Below, piece by piece: positions 46,220 through 54,415 of a stretch of 64,000 bases of DNA. The DNA comes from Tersicoccus solisilvae (GTDB lineage: Bacteria > Actinomycetota > Actinomycetes > Actinomycetales > Micrococcaceae). Location of the stretch: contig NZ_BMJI01000001.1 in NCBI RefSeq assembly GCF_014643255.1, forward strand, positions 372,001 to 436,000. The letters run 5' to 3'. Each line of letters begins with the position of its first letter. Within the stretch, counting starts at the first letter, position 1. The translations under genes were made by a program, and so were the position numbers. The notes beneath the pieces were generated by a model. The model worked only from the letters and a program-made list of their open reading frames with translations. It searched no databases and was not told where the DNA came from.

Positions 46220-46657
46220 ATGAGGACCCTGCTGAATCTGATCTGGCTCGTCCTGGGTGGGCTGTGGCTGGCCGCCGCTTACGCCCTCGCGGGGGTGATC
46301 TGCTGCCTGTTGATCGTCACCATCCCGTTCGGCATCGCCTCCTTCCGGATCGCTGCGTACGCGCTGTGGCCGTTCGGGCGCACGATCGTGGACCGCGGCG
46401 GCAGCCCCGGCGTGTTCGCGACGTTGGGCAACGTGATCTGGTTCGTGGTCGCCGGGATCTGGATCGCCGTCGGGCACGTCCTGACGGCCTTCGCGCAGGC
46501 GGTCACCATCATCGGCATCCCGCTGGCGATCGCGAACCTCAAGATGGTGCCGGTGTCGTTGATGCCGCTGGGCAAGCAGATCGTGCCGACCACGCGCACG
46601 CTGACCACCGTGAGCGGCCGGCCGGCGGTCGGCGCCTTCGGCTACGAGGCTCGCTGA
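46220..46657 (+). CDS. YccF domain-containing membrane protein
   Basis: 145 residues with two copies of the YccF-type unit: LLNLIWLVLGGLWLAAAYALAGVICCLLIVTIPFGIASFRIA (about 3-45), and LGNVIWFVVAGIWIAVGHVLTAFAQAVTIIGIPLAIANLKM (about 70-110). Each unit carries a helix pair and the TIPFG/GIPLA turn. Function of the family is unknown. Start ATG 46220 is fixed by the CAGAAT hexamer. The aldo/keto reductase follows three bases after its stop. Confidence 0.92.
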   Translation: MRTLLNLIWLVLGGLWLAAAYALAGVICCLLIVTIPFGIASFRIAAYALWPFGRTIVDRGGSPGVFATLGNVIWFVVAGIWIAVGHVLTAFAQAVTIIGIPLAIANLKMVPVSLMPLGKQIVPTTRTLTTVSGRPAVGAFGYEAR

Positions 46658-46660
46658 CCC

Positions 46661-47668
46661 ATGGAGACCGTCACCCTCGGGACCGGCAGCACGGGTCCGC
46701 TCACGGTCAGCGCGCTGGGTTTCGGCGGCATGGCGCTCACGCCCGCCTACGGCGGCCTGCCCGCCGGCGACGCGCTCGCCGTCCTGCATGCCGCCGTCGA
46801 CGACGGCATCACGTTCCTCGACACCGCCAACGTCTACGGCGACGGGACGAACGAGGAGCTGATGGGCCGGCTGCTCGCGGACCGACGGGACGAGGTGGTC
46901 GTCGCCACGAAGTTCGGCATCGTGCACGGGGCCGACGGAACCCGGCACGCCCGCGGCGACGCCGACTACGTGCGCCGCTGCGCCGAGGAGAGCCTGCGCC
47001 GGCTCGGTACCGACGTCATCGACCTCTACTACCTGCACCGCCGCGACCTCTCCGTGCCGCTTAGCGAGACGGTGGGCGCGATGGCCTCCCTCGTCGAGGC
47101 CGGGACGGTGCGCCACCTCGGCCTGTGCGAGGTGACCGCCGAGGAGCTGCGCGAAGCGCACCTCGTCCATCCGATCACCGCCGTGCAGAGCGAATGGTCG
47201 GTGTTCAGCCGGGACGTCGAACGGGCCGTCGTGCCCGCGTGCGCCGACCTCGGGATCGGCGTCGTGCCGTTCTCCCCGCTCGGCCGCGGCTTCCTGGCCG
47301 GAGCCGTCCGCTCCGCCGCGGACCTCGGCCCCGACGACGCGCGGCACGACTTCCCCCGGTTCGACCCCGCCAACCTCGAGGCCAACCTGGCGCTGCTCGC
47401 CGAGATCGAGGCGGCCGCGCACGAGACCGGCATCACGCTGGCCGAGATGTCCCTGGCCTGGTTGTACGCCAAGGGTGAGGATGCGGGGGTGACCGTGGTG
47501 CCCATCCCCGGCTCCCGGCACCCCGAGCGCAACCGGCAGAACGCCGCCGCCGTCGAGATCAGCCTGTCGGCCGAGCAGGTCGCCGAGCTGGACAGCGCCG
47601 CGGACCGGGTGGCCGGTGGCCGCTCCCGCGACCGGACCTGGGTCTCGGAGGGCCGGGAGGACGGCTGA
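46661..47668 (+). CDS. Aldo/keto reductase
   Basis: 335 residues. The catalytic set is visible: FLDTANVYGDGTNEELMGRLL (Asp and Tyr, about 45-65), VVATKFG (Lys near 86) and LYYLHRRD (His near 127). The NADP-binding end VVPIPGSRHPERNRQNAAAVEI lies near 285. It is close to the AKR13-type oxidoreductases that reduce aldehydes with NADPH. Start ATG 46661, translated with yccF. Confidence 0.93.
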   Translation: METVTLGTGSTGPLTVSALGFGGMALTPAYGGLPAGDALAVLHAAVDDGITFLDTANVYGDGTNEELMGRLLADRRDEVVVATKFGIVHGADGTRHARGDADYVRRCAEESLRRLGTDVIDLYYLHRRDLSVPLSETVGAMASLVEAGTVRHLGLCEVTAEELREAHLVHPITAVQSEWSVFSRDVERAVVPACADLGIGVVPFSPLGRGFLAGAVRSAADLGPDDARHDFPRFDPANLEANLALLAEIEAAAHETGITLAEMSLAWLYAKGEDAGVTVVPIPGSRHPERNRQNAAAVEISLSAEQVAELDSAADRVAGGRSRDRTWVSEGREDG

Positions 47669-47671
47669 CCC

Positions 47672-47699
47672 TTGCTTCGAGAACCGAGGTATCTAGGCT
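47672..47699 (+). promoter_or_regulatory. Promoter of the PNPOx-like gene (TTGCTT-N16-TAGGCT)
   Basis: -35 TTGCTT at 47672-47677 and -10 TAGGCT at 47694-47699, giving a short leader with AGGAG before ATG 47740. The -35 starts three bases after the aldo/keto reductase stop. Confidence 0.5.
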
Positions 47700-47739
47700 G
47701 GAGAACGTCGGACCCGACCACGATCGTCAGGAGCGTGAC

Positions 47740-48240
47740 ATGAGCCAGCCCAGCAGCACCAGCCCGTCCGAGGACACCGTCAAGATCGTCGACCTGATGC
47801 GCAAGGACCGCACCGTCATGGTCGGCACCGTGCTCACCGACGGCTCGATCCAGAGCCGGCCGATGTCCGTGCAGACGGTCGAGGACGACGGCACCCTGTG
47901 GTTCTTCGCCCACGACGACGGCCCGCTCGCCGCCCAGCTGACGTCCCACCCCCAGGTGAACGTCGCCTTCGCCGGGTCGGACCACTGGGTGTCGCTCTCC
48001 GGGACCGCCCGGCTCGAGCACGACCGCGCCAGGATCGACGAGCTGTGGGACTCGACCACCGACGCGTTCTTCCCTGACGGGAAGGAGACACCGGGGCTGA
48101 CCCTGATCGAGGTGTCACCCGACTCGGCCGAGTACTGGGACCAGCCCGGCGGCGGCGTCGGCGCCCTGTTCACCTTCGTCAAGGCGAAGGTCACGGGCGG
48201 CACCTACGACGGCGGGGAGACCGGCAGCGTCGACCTCTAA
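47740..48240 (+). CDS. Pyridoxamine 5'-phosphate oxidase-like (general stress protein 26-type) flavoprotein
   Basis: 166 residues. RTVMVGTVLTDGSIQSRPMSVQTVEDDGTLWFFAHDDGP (about 24-62) and VNVAFAGSDHWVSLSGTARLEHD (about 73-96) form the split-barrel FMN-binding core of the GSP26-like group. IEVSPDSAEYWDQPGG near the end is also characteristic. Exact reaction unknown. It has its own promoter. Confidence 0.88.
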   Translation: MSQPSSTSPSEDTVKIVDLMRKDRTVMVGTVLTDGSIQSRPMSVQTVEDDGTLWFFAHDDGPLAAQLTSHPQVNVAFAGSDHWVSLSGTARLEHDRARIDELWDSTTDAFFPDGKETPGLTLIEVSPDSAEYWDQPGGGVGALFTFVKAKVTGGTYDGGETGSVDL

Positions 48241-48258
48241 CCCTCCAGGACCCCAGCC

Positions 48259-49131
48259 CTACAGGATCACCGTGCCGCGGATGCACGTGACCGCATCGCC
48301 GCCGACCCAGACGTCGTCGCCGTCGGCGGTCACGTGCACCCGGCCGGCGCGGCCGAGCACCGTGCCCTGAGCGGCGACGTAGGAGCGCGGCAGGACGCCG
48401 TCGGCGATCAGCCACTGGGCGAGCGAGGCGTTCAGGCTGCCCGTGACCGGATCCTCGGCGATGCCCGCGCCCAACGCGAACGCCCGCACCTCGACCCGGG
48501 TCGGCGTGCCCTCGGGCTCGAGACCGGCGACGCCGATCTTCAGATCCGCCAGTGCCGCTCCGTCCGGCCGGAGCCCCCGCACGGTCGCGGCGTCGCGGAG
48601 CAGGACGCCGAGCCACCCCGGCCCGTTGTCGACCCACCGGGCCGCGACCACCTCGCCGGCGTCGATCCGCAGGCCGGCGATCACCCGTTCCAGCGTCGAC
48701 GGGTCCACCGGTCCCGAGCGCAGAGTGGGCGGGGCCGCGAACGCGAGCCGGCCGGCGTCGCGCCGGACGCGGATCAGGCCCGCCGCGCACTCCTGCACGA
48801 CGTCCCCGCCGGCGGCCGCGGACGGGCCTGCCCCCGAGGCGAGCCACGCGTGCGCGCTGCCCAGGGTCGGGTGGCCGGCGAAGGGCAGTTCCTCGCCCGG
48901 GGTGAAGATCCGGAGCCGGTAGTCGGCGCCCGGTTCGGTGGGTGGGAGCACGAACGTCGTCTCCGACAGGTTCGTCCACGCGGCGAAGCGGCGCATCGCC
49001 GCCTCGTCCAGCCCGTCCCCGTCGAGCACGACGGCCACCGGGTTGCCGCGGTAGGGTTCCGCGGTGAACACGTCCACCTGGGCGAACGCGCGTTCTCGCG
49101 GAGCGGGCCGGGTGGGGGAGGAGTCGCTCAT
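48259..49131 (-). CDS. PhzF-family epimerase/isomerase-like protein
   Basis: 290 residues. FAQVDVFTAEPYRGNPVAVVLDGDGLDEAAM (about 15-45), with NLSETTFVLPP (catalytic Glu, near 55), FAGHPTLGSAHAWL near 82 and AEDPVTGSLNASLAQWL near 232, are the standard PhzF blocks. Reaction unknown; PhzF itself isomerises a phenazine precursor but most relatives act elsewhere. ATG 49131 is preceded by TAGAGT eight bases away on the minus strand. Convergent with the PNPOx-like gene. Confidence 0.92.
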   Translation of the reverse strand: MSDSSPTRPAPRERAFAQVDVFTAEPYRGNPVAVVLDGDGLDEAAMRRFAAWTNLSETTFVLPPTEPGADYRLRIFTPGEELPFAGHPTLGSAHAWLASGAGPSAAAGGDVVQECAAGLIRVRRDAGRLAFAAPPTLRSGPVDPSTLERVIAGLRIDAGEVVAARWVDNGPGWLGVLLRDAATVRGLRPDGAALADLKIGVAGLEPEGTPTRVEVRAFALGAGIAEDPVTGSLNASLAQWLIADGVLPRSYVAAQGTVLGRAGRVHVTADGDDVWVGGDAVTCIRGTVIL

Positions 49132-49260
49132 GGCACCCGACTCTAGGTCACCGGCGCAGTGCCGTGATCGAATCGCCGCCACCGTCGCGGCGCCGGGACC
49201 GCCGCGAGCGCGTACCCTGTGGCTGGCGGCACAGCCGGCCGTCGAAGGGGGTGGATCGCG

Positions 49261-51177
49261 ATGACGCGATCGAACAGTGCGGGATCGAACAGAGCGGGAT
49301 CGAACAGTGCCGGATCGAGCAGCGCGCGGCGATGGATCCGCGGCGGCGTCAGCGCGATCACGGCGAGCGCGATCGTCCTGCTCGGGTTCACCCCGCCGGC
49401 GGCGGCCAGCGAGATCCCGAGCACGGGCAGCCTGGTCGGCCGGTTGAGCCTCGAGCAGCGGGTGGGTCAGCTGTTCATGGTCGCGAACGGCGCCACCGCC
49501 GTGGACCCGGCGGTCACGGCGCTGATCCGCGGGCGGCACATCGGCAACGTCATGCTGAGCGGGCGCAGCAGCCTCGGCGTCGGCCCCACCTCCGCCGTCA
49601 GCCGGGCCCTGCAGGCCGCGGCCGGCGCCCCGACGGGCGGCTACCGACTCGCGGTGGGCACCGATCAGGAGGGCGGCGCCGTCCAGGTGCTCAACGGCCC
49701 GGGCTTCTCACCCATCCCCACCGGGCTGACCCAGGGCACGTGGTCCGACGCCACCCTGCGCGCCTCCGCCCGCGACTGGGGCCATCAGCTGTTGCTCGCC
49801 GGCGTGACGGTGGACCTGGCGCCCGTCGCCGACACCGTGCCCAGCCCCCAGTTCGCCCCGCAGAACGCCCCGATCGGCGCGTTCAGCCGTCAGTACGGGT
49901 ACAGCCCCGCGGTGGTCTCCGCGAAGACCCGCGCGTTCTCGGGGGGGCTCGTCGATGCCGGCGTCGCGGCCGTGCCCAAGCACTTCCCGGGCCTGGGCCG
50001 CGTCACCGGCAACACCGACACCACGGCCGGGGTGACGGACGGGGTGACCACCCGCACGGACCCCTCCCTGCAACCGTTCCGCGATCAGATCGCGGCCGGG
50101 GCGCGCTGGATGATGGTCTCCACCGCCTACTACAGCAGGATCGACCCCGCCCACCCCGCGGCCTTCTCGCCCACGGTGCTCTCGTCCATGCTGCGCTCCG
50201 ACCTCGGGTTCACCGGGGTGACCATCTCCGACGACCTCTGCAACGCGCGCCAGGTGGCCGCGTGGACGCCCGCCCAGCGCGCGCTGGCGTTCCTCGACGC
50301 GGGCGGGACCATGGTGCTGTGCGCGAGCCCCGCCATGACCGCGCAGATGTACGACGCCGTCCTGCAGCGGGCGAGGACGGATGCCGCCTTCGCGGCGAAG
50401 GTGAACAAGGCGGCCCTCACCGTCACCCGGGTCAAGGCCACGAGCGGCAGTCCGACGGTGCGCGGCGCGGCGGACCTGGTGGCCCGGGCGTCGAACGGCG
50501 ACCTCTACGACTACCCGGCGTCCGGCCACGGCGCGCTGCTGACCGGCCGGCGCATCGGCTACGGCTGGGGTGCCATGACCTCGGGCGCCACCGTGGACTA
50601 CAACGGCGACGGCACCTTCGACGTCGTCGCCGCCTTCACCGGCGGCCAGCTGCGGCTGTATCCGGGCTACAACGGCGGCGGGTTCGCCCCGCCCGTCGTG
50701 ATCGGCCGCGGCTGGGACGGCTACCGGATGGTTCCCGGTACCTGGCGGGACGGGGACCGCTACCCCGGGGTGGTGGCCCGCAGCCCGCAGGGCCAGCTCT
50801 TCCTCTATCCCAATCCGACCGGCACGACGACGGGAGCGCGCACCCTGCTCGCGTCGTCCTGGCCCGCGGTGGAGACCGTCCTGGCCGACGCCGACGGCGA
50901 CGGACACACGGACCTGCTCGCCCGCACGAGCGACGGCGTGCTGCGGCTCTACCGGGGCGACGGCGCCGGCCATCTGACCGCCCCGACCCGCATCGGTGGC
51001 GGCTGGGACCGCACCCGTGGGATGACGGTGGTCCACGGCTTCACGTCGCCGCTCGGCACCGGCCTGCTGGTGCGCATGGACGACGGGTCGCTGCGCTCCT
51101 ACGCCGTCTCGGCCGGCCGGGTGACGTTCGCTGCCACCGTCGGCCGCGGCTGGGCGCCGATGACGACGCTGCACTGA
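49261..51177 (+). CDS. Secreted glycoside hydrolase family 3 protein (NagZ-like) with FG-GAP-type C-terminal repeats
   Basis: 638 residues. After a Ser/Asn/Ala-rich start encoded by 15-bp repeats, a signal helix GGVSAITASAIVLLGFTPPAAA ends near residue 45. The GH3 domain (about 50-400) shows VGTDQEGGAVQVLNGPGFSPIP near 133, VAAVPKHFPGLGRVTGNTDTTAG near 237, and GFTGVTISDDLCNARQVA near 315, resembling beta-N-acetylglucosaminidases of the NagZ group. Residues about 413-638 are a repeat module with VDYNGDGTFDVVA and LADADGDGHTDLLA, homologous to the C-terminus of the CAP protein at 17839. Probably a cell-wall or extracellular hexosaminidase. ATG 49261 follows GGGGGTGG. Confidence 0.88.
   Translation: MTRSNSAGSNRAGSNSAGSSSARRWIRGGVSAITASAIVLLGFTPPAAASEIPSTGSLVGRLSLEQRVGQLFMVANGATAVDPAVTALIRGRHIGNVMLSGRSSLGVGPTSAVSRALQAAAGAPTGGYRLAVGTDQEGGAVQVLNGPGFSPIPTGLTQGTWSDATLRASARDWGHQLLLAGVTVDLAPVADTVPSPQFAPQNAPIGAFSRQYGYSPAVVSAKTRAFSGGLVDAGVAAVPKHFPGLGRVTGNTDTTAGVTDGVTTRTDPSLQPFRDQIAAGARWMMVSTAYYSRIDPAHPAAFSPTVLSSMLRSDLGFTGVTISDDLCNARQVAAWTPAQRALAFLDAGGTMVLCASPAMTAQMYDAVLQRARTDAAFAAKVNKAALTVTRVKATSGSPTVRGAADLVARASNGDLYDYPASGHGALLTGRRIGYGWGAMTSGATVDYNGDGTFDVVAAFTGGQLRLYPGYNGGGFAPPVVIGRGWDGYRMVPGTWRDGDRYPGVVARSPQGQLFLYPNPTGTTTGARTLLASSWPAVETVLADADGDGHTDLLARTSDGVLRLYRGDGAGHLTAPTRIGGGWDRTRGMTVVHGFTSPLGTGLLVRMDDGSLRSYAVSAGRVTFAATVGRGWAPMTTLH
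49267..49326 (+). repeat. Four 15-bp tandem repeats at the start of the GH3 gene
   Basis: GATCGAACAG-type units recur every 15 bases (at 49268, 49283, 49298, 49313) and encode SNSAG, SNRAG, SNSAG and SSSAR ahead of the signal helix. Copy-number change would stay in frame. Confidence 0.85.
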
Positions 51178-51186
51178 GGAGCACCC

Positions 51187-51627
51187 ATGACCGCAGACCC
51201 GACCCCGACGACCGTCGACGTGGCCGGGGGCTGGCCCCGGGTCTATGTCCTGTTCCCCGGCACGGCCCGCGCGGCGCTCGCCTTCTACCACCGGGTGTTC
51301 GGCGGCGAGCTCGTGGTGCACACGTTCGAGGAGTTCGGGCGCGACGACGGGCCCGCCGACGCTGTCGCGCACGGGGAACTGCGCGGACCGGTCACCCTGT
51401 TCGGCGCCGACACCGGTCCGGGCGAGGACAGCGCGCGGATGACGGGCATGATGCTCTCGATCCTCGGCACGGACGAGGCACGCCTGCGCGGCTGGTTCGA
51501 CGCGCTCGCCGACGACGGTCAGGTCCTCGACGCCCTGACCCTGCGGCCGTGGGGCGGCATCGACGGCCAGCTGCTCGATCGGCACGGCCTGCGCTGGCTG
51601 ATCGGGATCGAGGGCGCCGGCGCCTGA
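51187..51627 (+). CDS. VOC-family (PhnB/glyoxalase-like) protein
   Basis: 146 residues. WPRVYVLFPGTARAALAFYHRVFGGELVVHTFEEFG (about 16-51) and AVAHGELRGPVTLFGADTGPG with LRPWGGIDGQLLDRHGLRWLIG near the end match the PhnB/YjdN type of vicinal oxygen chelate proteins. Substrate unknown. It begins nine bases after the GH3 stop with GAGGAGC upstream; a terminator follows. Confidence 0.87.
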   Translation: MTADPTPTTVDVAGGWPRVYVLFPGTARAALAFYHRVFGGELVVHTFEEFGRDDGPADAVAHGELRGPVTLFGADTGPGEDSARMTGMMLSILGTDEARLRGWFDALADDGQVLDALTLRPWGGIDGQLLDRHGLRWLIGIEGAGA

Positions 51628-51666
51628 CCGGACCGGCGGAGGTGAAAGGACGCCGAGCGACGCGAC

Positions 51667-51705
51667 GCAGGGCGGCGGCATCCGGTTCGGGTGCCGCCGC
51701 CCTGC
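51667..51705. terminator. Terminator between the convergent VOC and dps genes
   Basis: GCAGGGCGGCGGCA (51667-51680) pairs perfectly with TGCCGCCGCCCTGC (51692-51705) around an 11-base loop; it can act in both directions. Confidence 0.75.
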
Positions 51706-51755
51706 GCGGTCGTGCTGTGCTCTCCGAACGGGGGTGACCCATCCGGGCGGGACGA

Positions 51756-52304
51756 TCAGGCCTTGGCGGCCGCGTCCTTCTCGGTGGTCGCGCCCTCGTG
51801 TCGCAGCTCGCCGCCGCTGTTCTCCAGGTGTGCCCGGATGAACCACTGGAACTTCTCCAGTTCCTGCACCTGACCGATCAGCAGGTCCTGGGTGACCAGG
51901 TCGAGGTCGTCGAGGACCGCGATGTCGGCGCGGTGGTCCTCGATCACACCGGTGTAGACGAGGTCGAGCGCCGCCAGGTGCTCCGTGGTGTTCGCGCGGC
52001 CGATCGAGTAGTCGTCCCAGGTCCTGCGCTCCACCAGGTCGCCCGGCAGGCCGTTCGGCGGCACGCCGAGGGCGGCCATCCGCTCCGCCAGGTCGTCGAC
52101 GAAGCCGCGGACCAGCTCGATCTGCGGGTCGAGCATCTCGTGCACCCCGATGAAGTCCCGCCCGACGACGTTCCAGTGGGCGTGCTTGAGGGTCAGCTGC
52201 AGGTCGTTGAGGGCGTGCAGGCGGATCTGCAGCAGCTCGCCGACCTTGTGCCCGTCCTCCACGCTCAGGCCGGGAACCGTGAATGTTGCATCGTTCGTTG
52301 CCAT
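51756..52304 (-). CDS. dps: Dps-family ferritin-like DNA-protection protein
   Basis: 182 residues. LKHAHWNVVGRDFIGVHEMLDPQIE near residue 40-63 holds the ferroxidase ligands (His, His, Asp, Glu) that lie between subunits. DLVTQDLLIGQVQELEKFQWFIRAHLEN is the last long helix, and a short charged tail follows. Twelve subunits form a shell that oxidises and stores iron and protects DNA. The minus strand has TATGAT at 52367-52372, a possible -10, and GAGGAG before the ATG. Confidence 0.94.
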   Translation of the reverse strand: MATNDATFTVPGLSVEDGHKVGELLQIRLHALNDLQLTLKHAHWNVVGRDFIGVHEMLDPQIELVRGFVDDLAERMAALGVPPNGLPGDLVERRTWDDYSIGRANTTEHLAALDLVYTGVIEDHRADIAVLDDLDLVTQDLLIGQVQELEKFQWFIRAHLENSGGELRHEGATTEKDAAAKA

Positions 52305-52379
52305 GTTCGGACCGTTCTCCTCACCATCGACTCACGATCGGCACCGTCGTGCCGTTCTGCCCGACCATCATAGTGCTGA

Positions 52380-53408
52380 TCATTTCGGCGCCTCCACCCG
52401 GCGTCGTGCCGCGTCACCGGGACGGCCGTGCCGGGCGCCGGCCGCCTCGTGCACGAGGGTCGTGATCAGCCGGGCGGCGGTGCGGGCGGTGCGCTGGTCC
52501 ACGTCCAGTGCGGGAAGCAGTTCGACGACGTCGACGAGCGCGAGCTTCCCGCTGGCGGCCACGCGCCGGCAGACGGCATGGACGACCTCCAGCGGCACCC
52601 CGTACCCGGCCGGGGCGCTGACCCCGGGCGCGACGGCGGCCGGCAGCACGTCGAGGTCGATGCTCAGGTGCAGGTCGTCGACGTCGGCGAGCACCTCGTC
52701 GACGACGGCGAGCACGTCGGGCAGGGTCGACGGGGTGCACTGCTCGTCGGTCAGGTACCGGACGCCGAGCTCGTCGGCCGTGGCGAACAGCGCGGCGGTG
52801 TTGGACGCTTCGCTGATGCCGAGGACGGTGTAGCGGAAGCCGCGGCCGGCGGCGCGGTCGGCGTCGGCCATCTGCCGGAACGGCGTGCCCGAGGACGGCG
52901 CGGGCGCCGCGCGGAGATCGAAGTGGGCATCGAGGTTGAGCACACCGGTGCGTCGATCCGCCCGTTCCGTCCCGCCCAGCCGCGCGCTGCGCACCCGGCC
53001 CTGGTAGCTGCCCCACGCGGTCTCGTGCCCGCCGCCGAGCACGATCACGAGTTCGTGGGCGTCCAGGGCCCGTGCGACGTGGTCGCCGAGGCGGTGCTGG
53101 GCGGTCTCCAGGTCCTGACCCTCGACGGTCACGGTGCCCGTGTCGACGATCGGGACGTCCGTGTGCAGGGCGAGCGGGGCGAGAGCCCGGCGCAGCGCGT
53201 CCGGGCCCGCGGCGGCGCCCGGACGGCCCTGATTGCGCCGGACCCCCTCGTCGCTGGCGAACCCGACGAGGGCCACGCCGGCGTCGGCCGTGTCCGAACC
53301 CGTCGTCACCGCCTGGTGCCACCGGCGGTGCTCGGGTCCGGTGCCGTCGGTCCGCCCGCTCCACGCGAAGGGGGCCGCGATGGCGTCGTGGGTCGCGTCC
53401 GAGTCCAT
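52380..53408 (-). CDS. hutG: Formimidoylglutamase-like ureohydrolase (HutG, arginase family)
   Basis: 342 residues. Manganese-site blocks: VIVLGGGHETAWGSYQG near residue 118, VLNLDAHFDLR near 150, and LHLSIDLDVLPAAVAPGVSAP near 240. Arginase-family enzymes share them, but the divergent IclR gene and adjacent hutU-hutI-hutH make formimidoylglutamate hydrolysis (histidine catabolism) the best call. GAGAAT lies six bases before ATG 53408 on the minus strand, suggesting a leaderless mRNA, and an 18-bp near-palindrome lies 54 bases upstream. Confidence 0.9.
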   Translation of the reverse strand: MDSDATHDAIAAPFAWSGRTDGTGPEHRRWHQAVTTGSDTADAGVALVGFASDEGVRRNQGRPGAAAGPDALRRALAPLALHTDVPIVDTGTVTVEGQDLETAQHRLGDHVARALDAHELVIVLGGGHETAWGSYQGRVRSARLGGTERADRRTGVLNLDAHFDLRAAPAPSSGTPFRQMADADRAAGRGFRYTVLGISEASNTAALFATADELGVRYLTDEQCTPSTLPDVLAVVDEVLADVDDLHLSIDLDVLPAAVAPGVSAPAGYGVPLEVVHAVCRRVAASGKLALVDVVELLPALDVDQRTARTAARLITTLVHEAAGARHGRPGDAARRRVEAPK

Positions 53409-53420
53409 GCAGCGATTCTC
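53409..53420 (-). promoter_or_regulatory. Leaderless promoter of hutG (-10 GAGAAT)
   Basis: The minus strand reads GAGAAT (53420-53415), six bases, ATG at 53408. Confidence 0.45.
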
Positions 53421-53461
53421 CGGTCCCACGGCGCGCTGCACGACCGTCGGACGAGCGGTAT

Positions 53462-53479
53462 CGTCTGGGATCCCGGACG
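53462..53479. promoter_or_regulatory. Predicted IclR/Hut operator 1 (hutG-regulator divergent region)
   Basis: CGTCTGGGATCCCGGACG, an 18-bp palindrome with one mismatched pair. The identical 18-mer occurs upstream of hutU at 54299. It lies 27 bases before the regulator start and 54 bases before hutG. Confidence 0.7.
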
Positions 53480-53505
53480 AGGAACCCGGGCACGGAGGAG
53501 GGGCG

Positions 53506-54282
53506 ATGGCGTCGAAGGTGCCGGCGGCGACGAACACGCTGCGGGTGCTCCGCTTCCTCGCCTCCCGGCGAGGGCCGGTGAGCGCGGCCTCGATCGCGGC
53601 GGCGCTGGACCTGCCCCGCTCCACCGTCTACCACCTGCTCCAGGTGATGGCCGACGAAGGATTCGTCACGCACCTGCCCGAGGAGCGGCTCTACGGGCTG
53701 GGCATCGCGGCATTCGAGCTGTCCTCGGCCTGGGTCCGCCAGGACCCGATGGCACGGCTCGGGGCGCCGCTGCTGCACGCCCTCGTGGACACGGTCGGGG
53801 AGAGCGCGCACCTGGCGCTGCTGCACGGTCGCGACGTCGTCTACGTCGTCGAGGAACGCGCGCCGGGTCGGCCCTCGCTGGTCACCGAGGTGGGCGTCCG
53901 GATCCCCGCGCACCTGACCGCCAGTGGCCGCTCGATGCTGGCGGAGCTGCCCCGCGCCCAGGTGCGCGCCCTGTACCCCCATCGCGAGGCGTTCAGCTCC
54001 CGGGCAGAGCGCACCGCGATCATGGGTCCGGCCCGGCTCCGCGCCGAGCTGGATCGCACCCGCGCCCGCGGCTACGCGATCGAGGAGGGAGACGTCACCC
54101 CCGACTTCGCGTCGGTGGCCGTCGCCGCCCACGACCACCGCGGCCTGCCCGTCGCCGGGCTCGCCGTCACCTTCCTCTCCCACCGCGTCGACCAGGAGCG
54201 TCGTCGGGAGCTCGTCTCCCATCTGCGCCGCACCGCCGACGCGCTCTCGGCCCGCCTGTTCGGGCTGCCCCGGAAGGACTGA
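53506..54282 (+). CDS. IclR-family transcriptional regulator of histidine utilisation
   Basis: 258 residues. N-terminal winged helix-turn-helix at about 8-65 ([39 protein letters not shown]) and an IclR effector domain from about 80 on ([36 protein letters not shown]), with the family end [10 protein letters not shown]. Position between hutG and hutUIH, and the shared 18-bp palindrome, indicate control of the hut genes; urocanate is the usual inducer of Hut regulators, here an inference. ATG 53506 follows GGAGGAGGGG. Confidence 0.9.
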   Translation: MASKVPAATNTLRVLRFLASRRGPVSAASIAAALDLPRSTVYHLLQVMADEGFVTHLPEERLYGLGIAAFELSSAWVRQDPMARLGAPLLHALVDTVGESAHLALLHGRDVVYVVEERAPGRPSLVTEVGVRIPAHLTASGRSMLAELPRAQVRALYPHREAFSSRAERTAIMGPARLRAELDRTRARGYAIEEGDVTPDFASVAVAAHDHRGLPVAGLAVTFLSHRVDQERRRELVSHLRRTADALSARLFGLPRKD

Positions 54283-54298
54283 CACGCATCCGTCGGGG

Positions 54299-54316
54299 CG
54301 TCTGGGATCCCGGACG
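54299..54316. promoter_or_regulatory. Predicted IclR/Hut operator 2 (upstream of hutU)
   Basis: CGTCTGGGATCCCGGACG, identical to 53462-53479, in the gap between the IclR gene and hutU, 100 bases before the hutU ATG. Confidence 0.7.
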
Positions 54317-54415
54317 GTTGGCGGGTCGCGGGCCTCACCACCGACGCCGGGCCGTGGTGCCATGGAGGCCGAGCCGCGGGTCCGTGCACCCGCTCGAGTC
54401 ACCAGGAGAACGACC

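Noticed and set aside
44468-47521. Minus-strand open frame of 1017 codons across the permease, yccF and aldo/keto reductase genes
   Set aside because: It conflicts with three recognisable genes and shows no domain.
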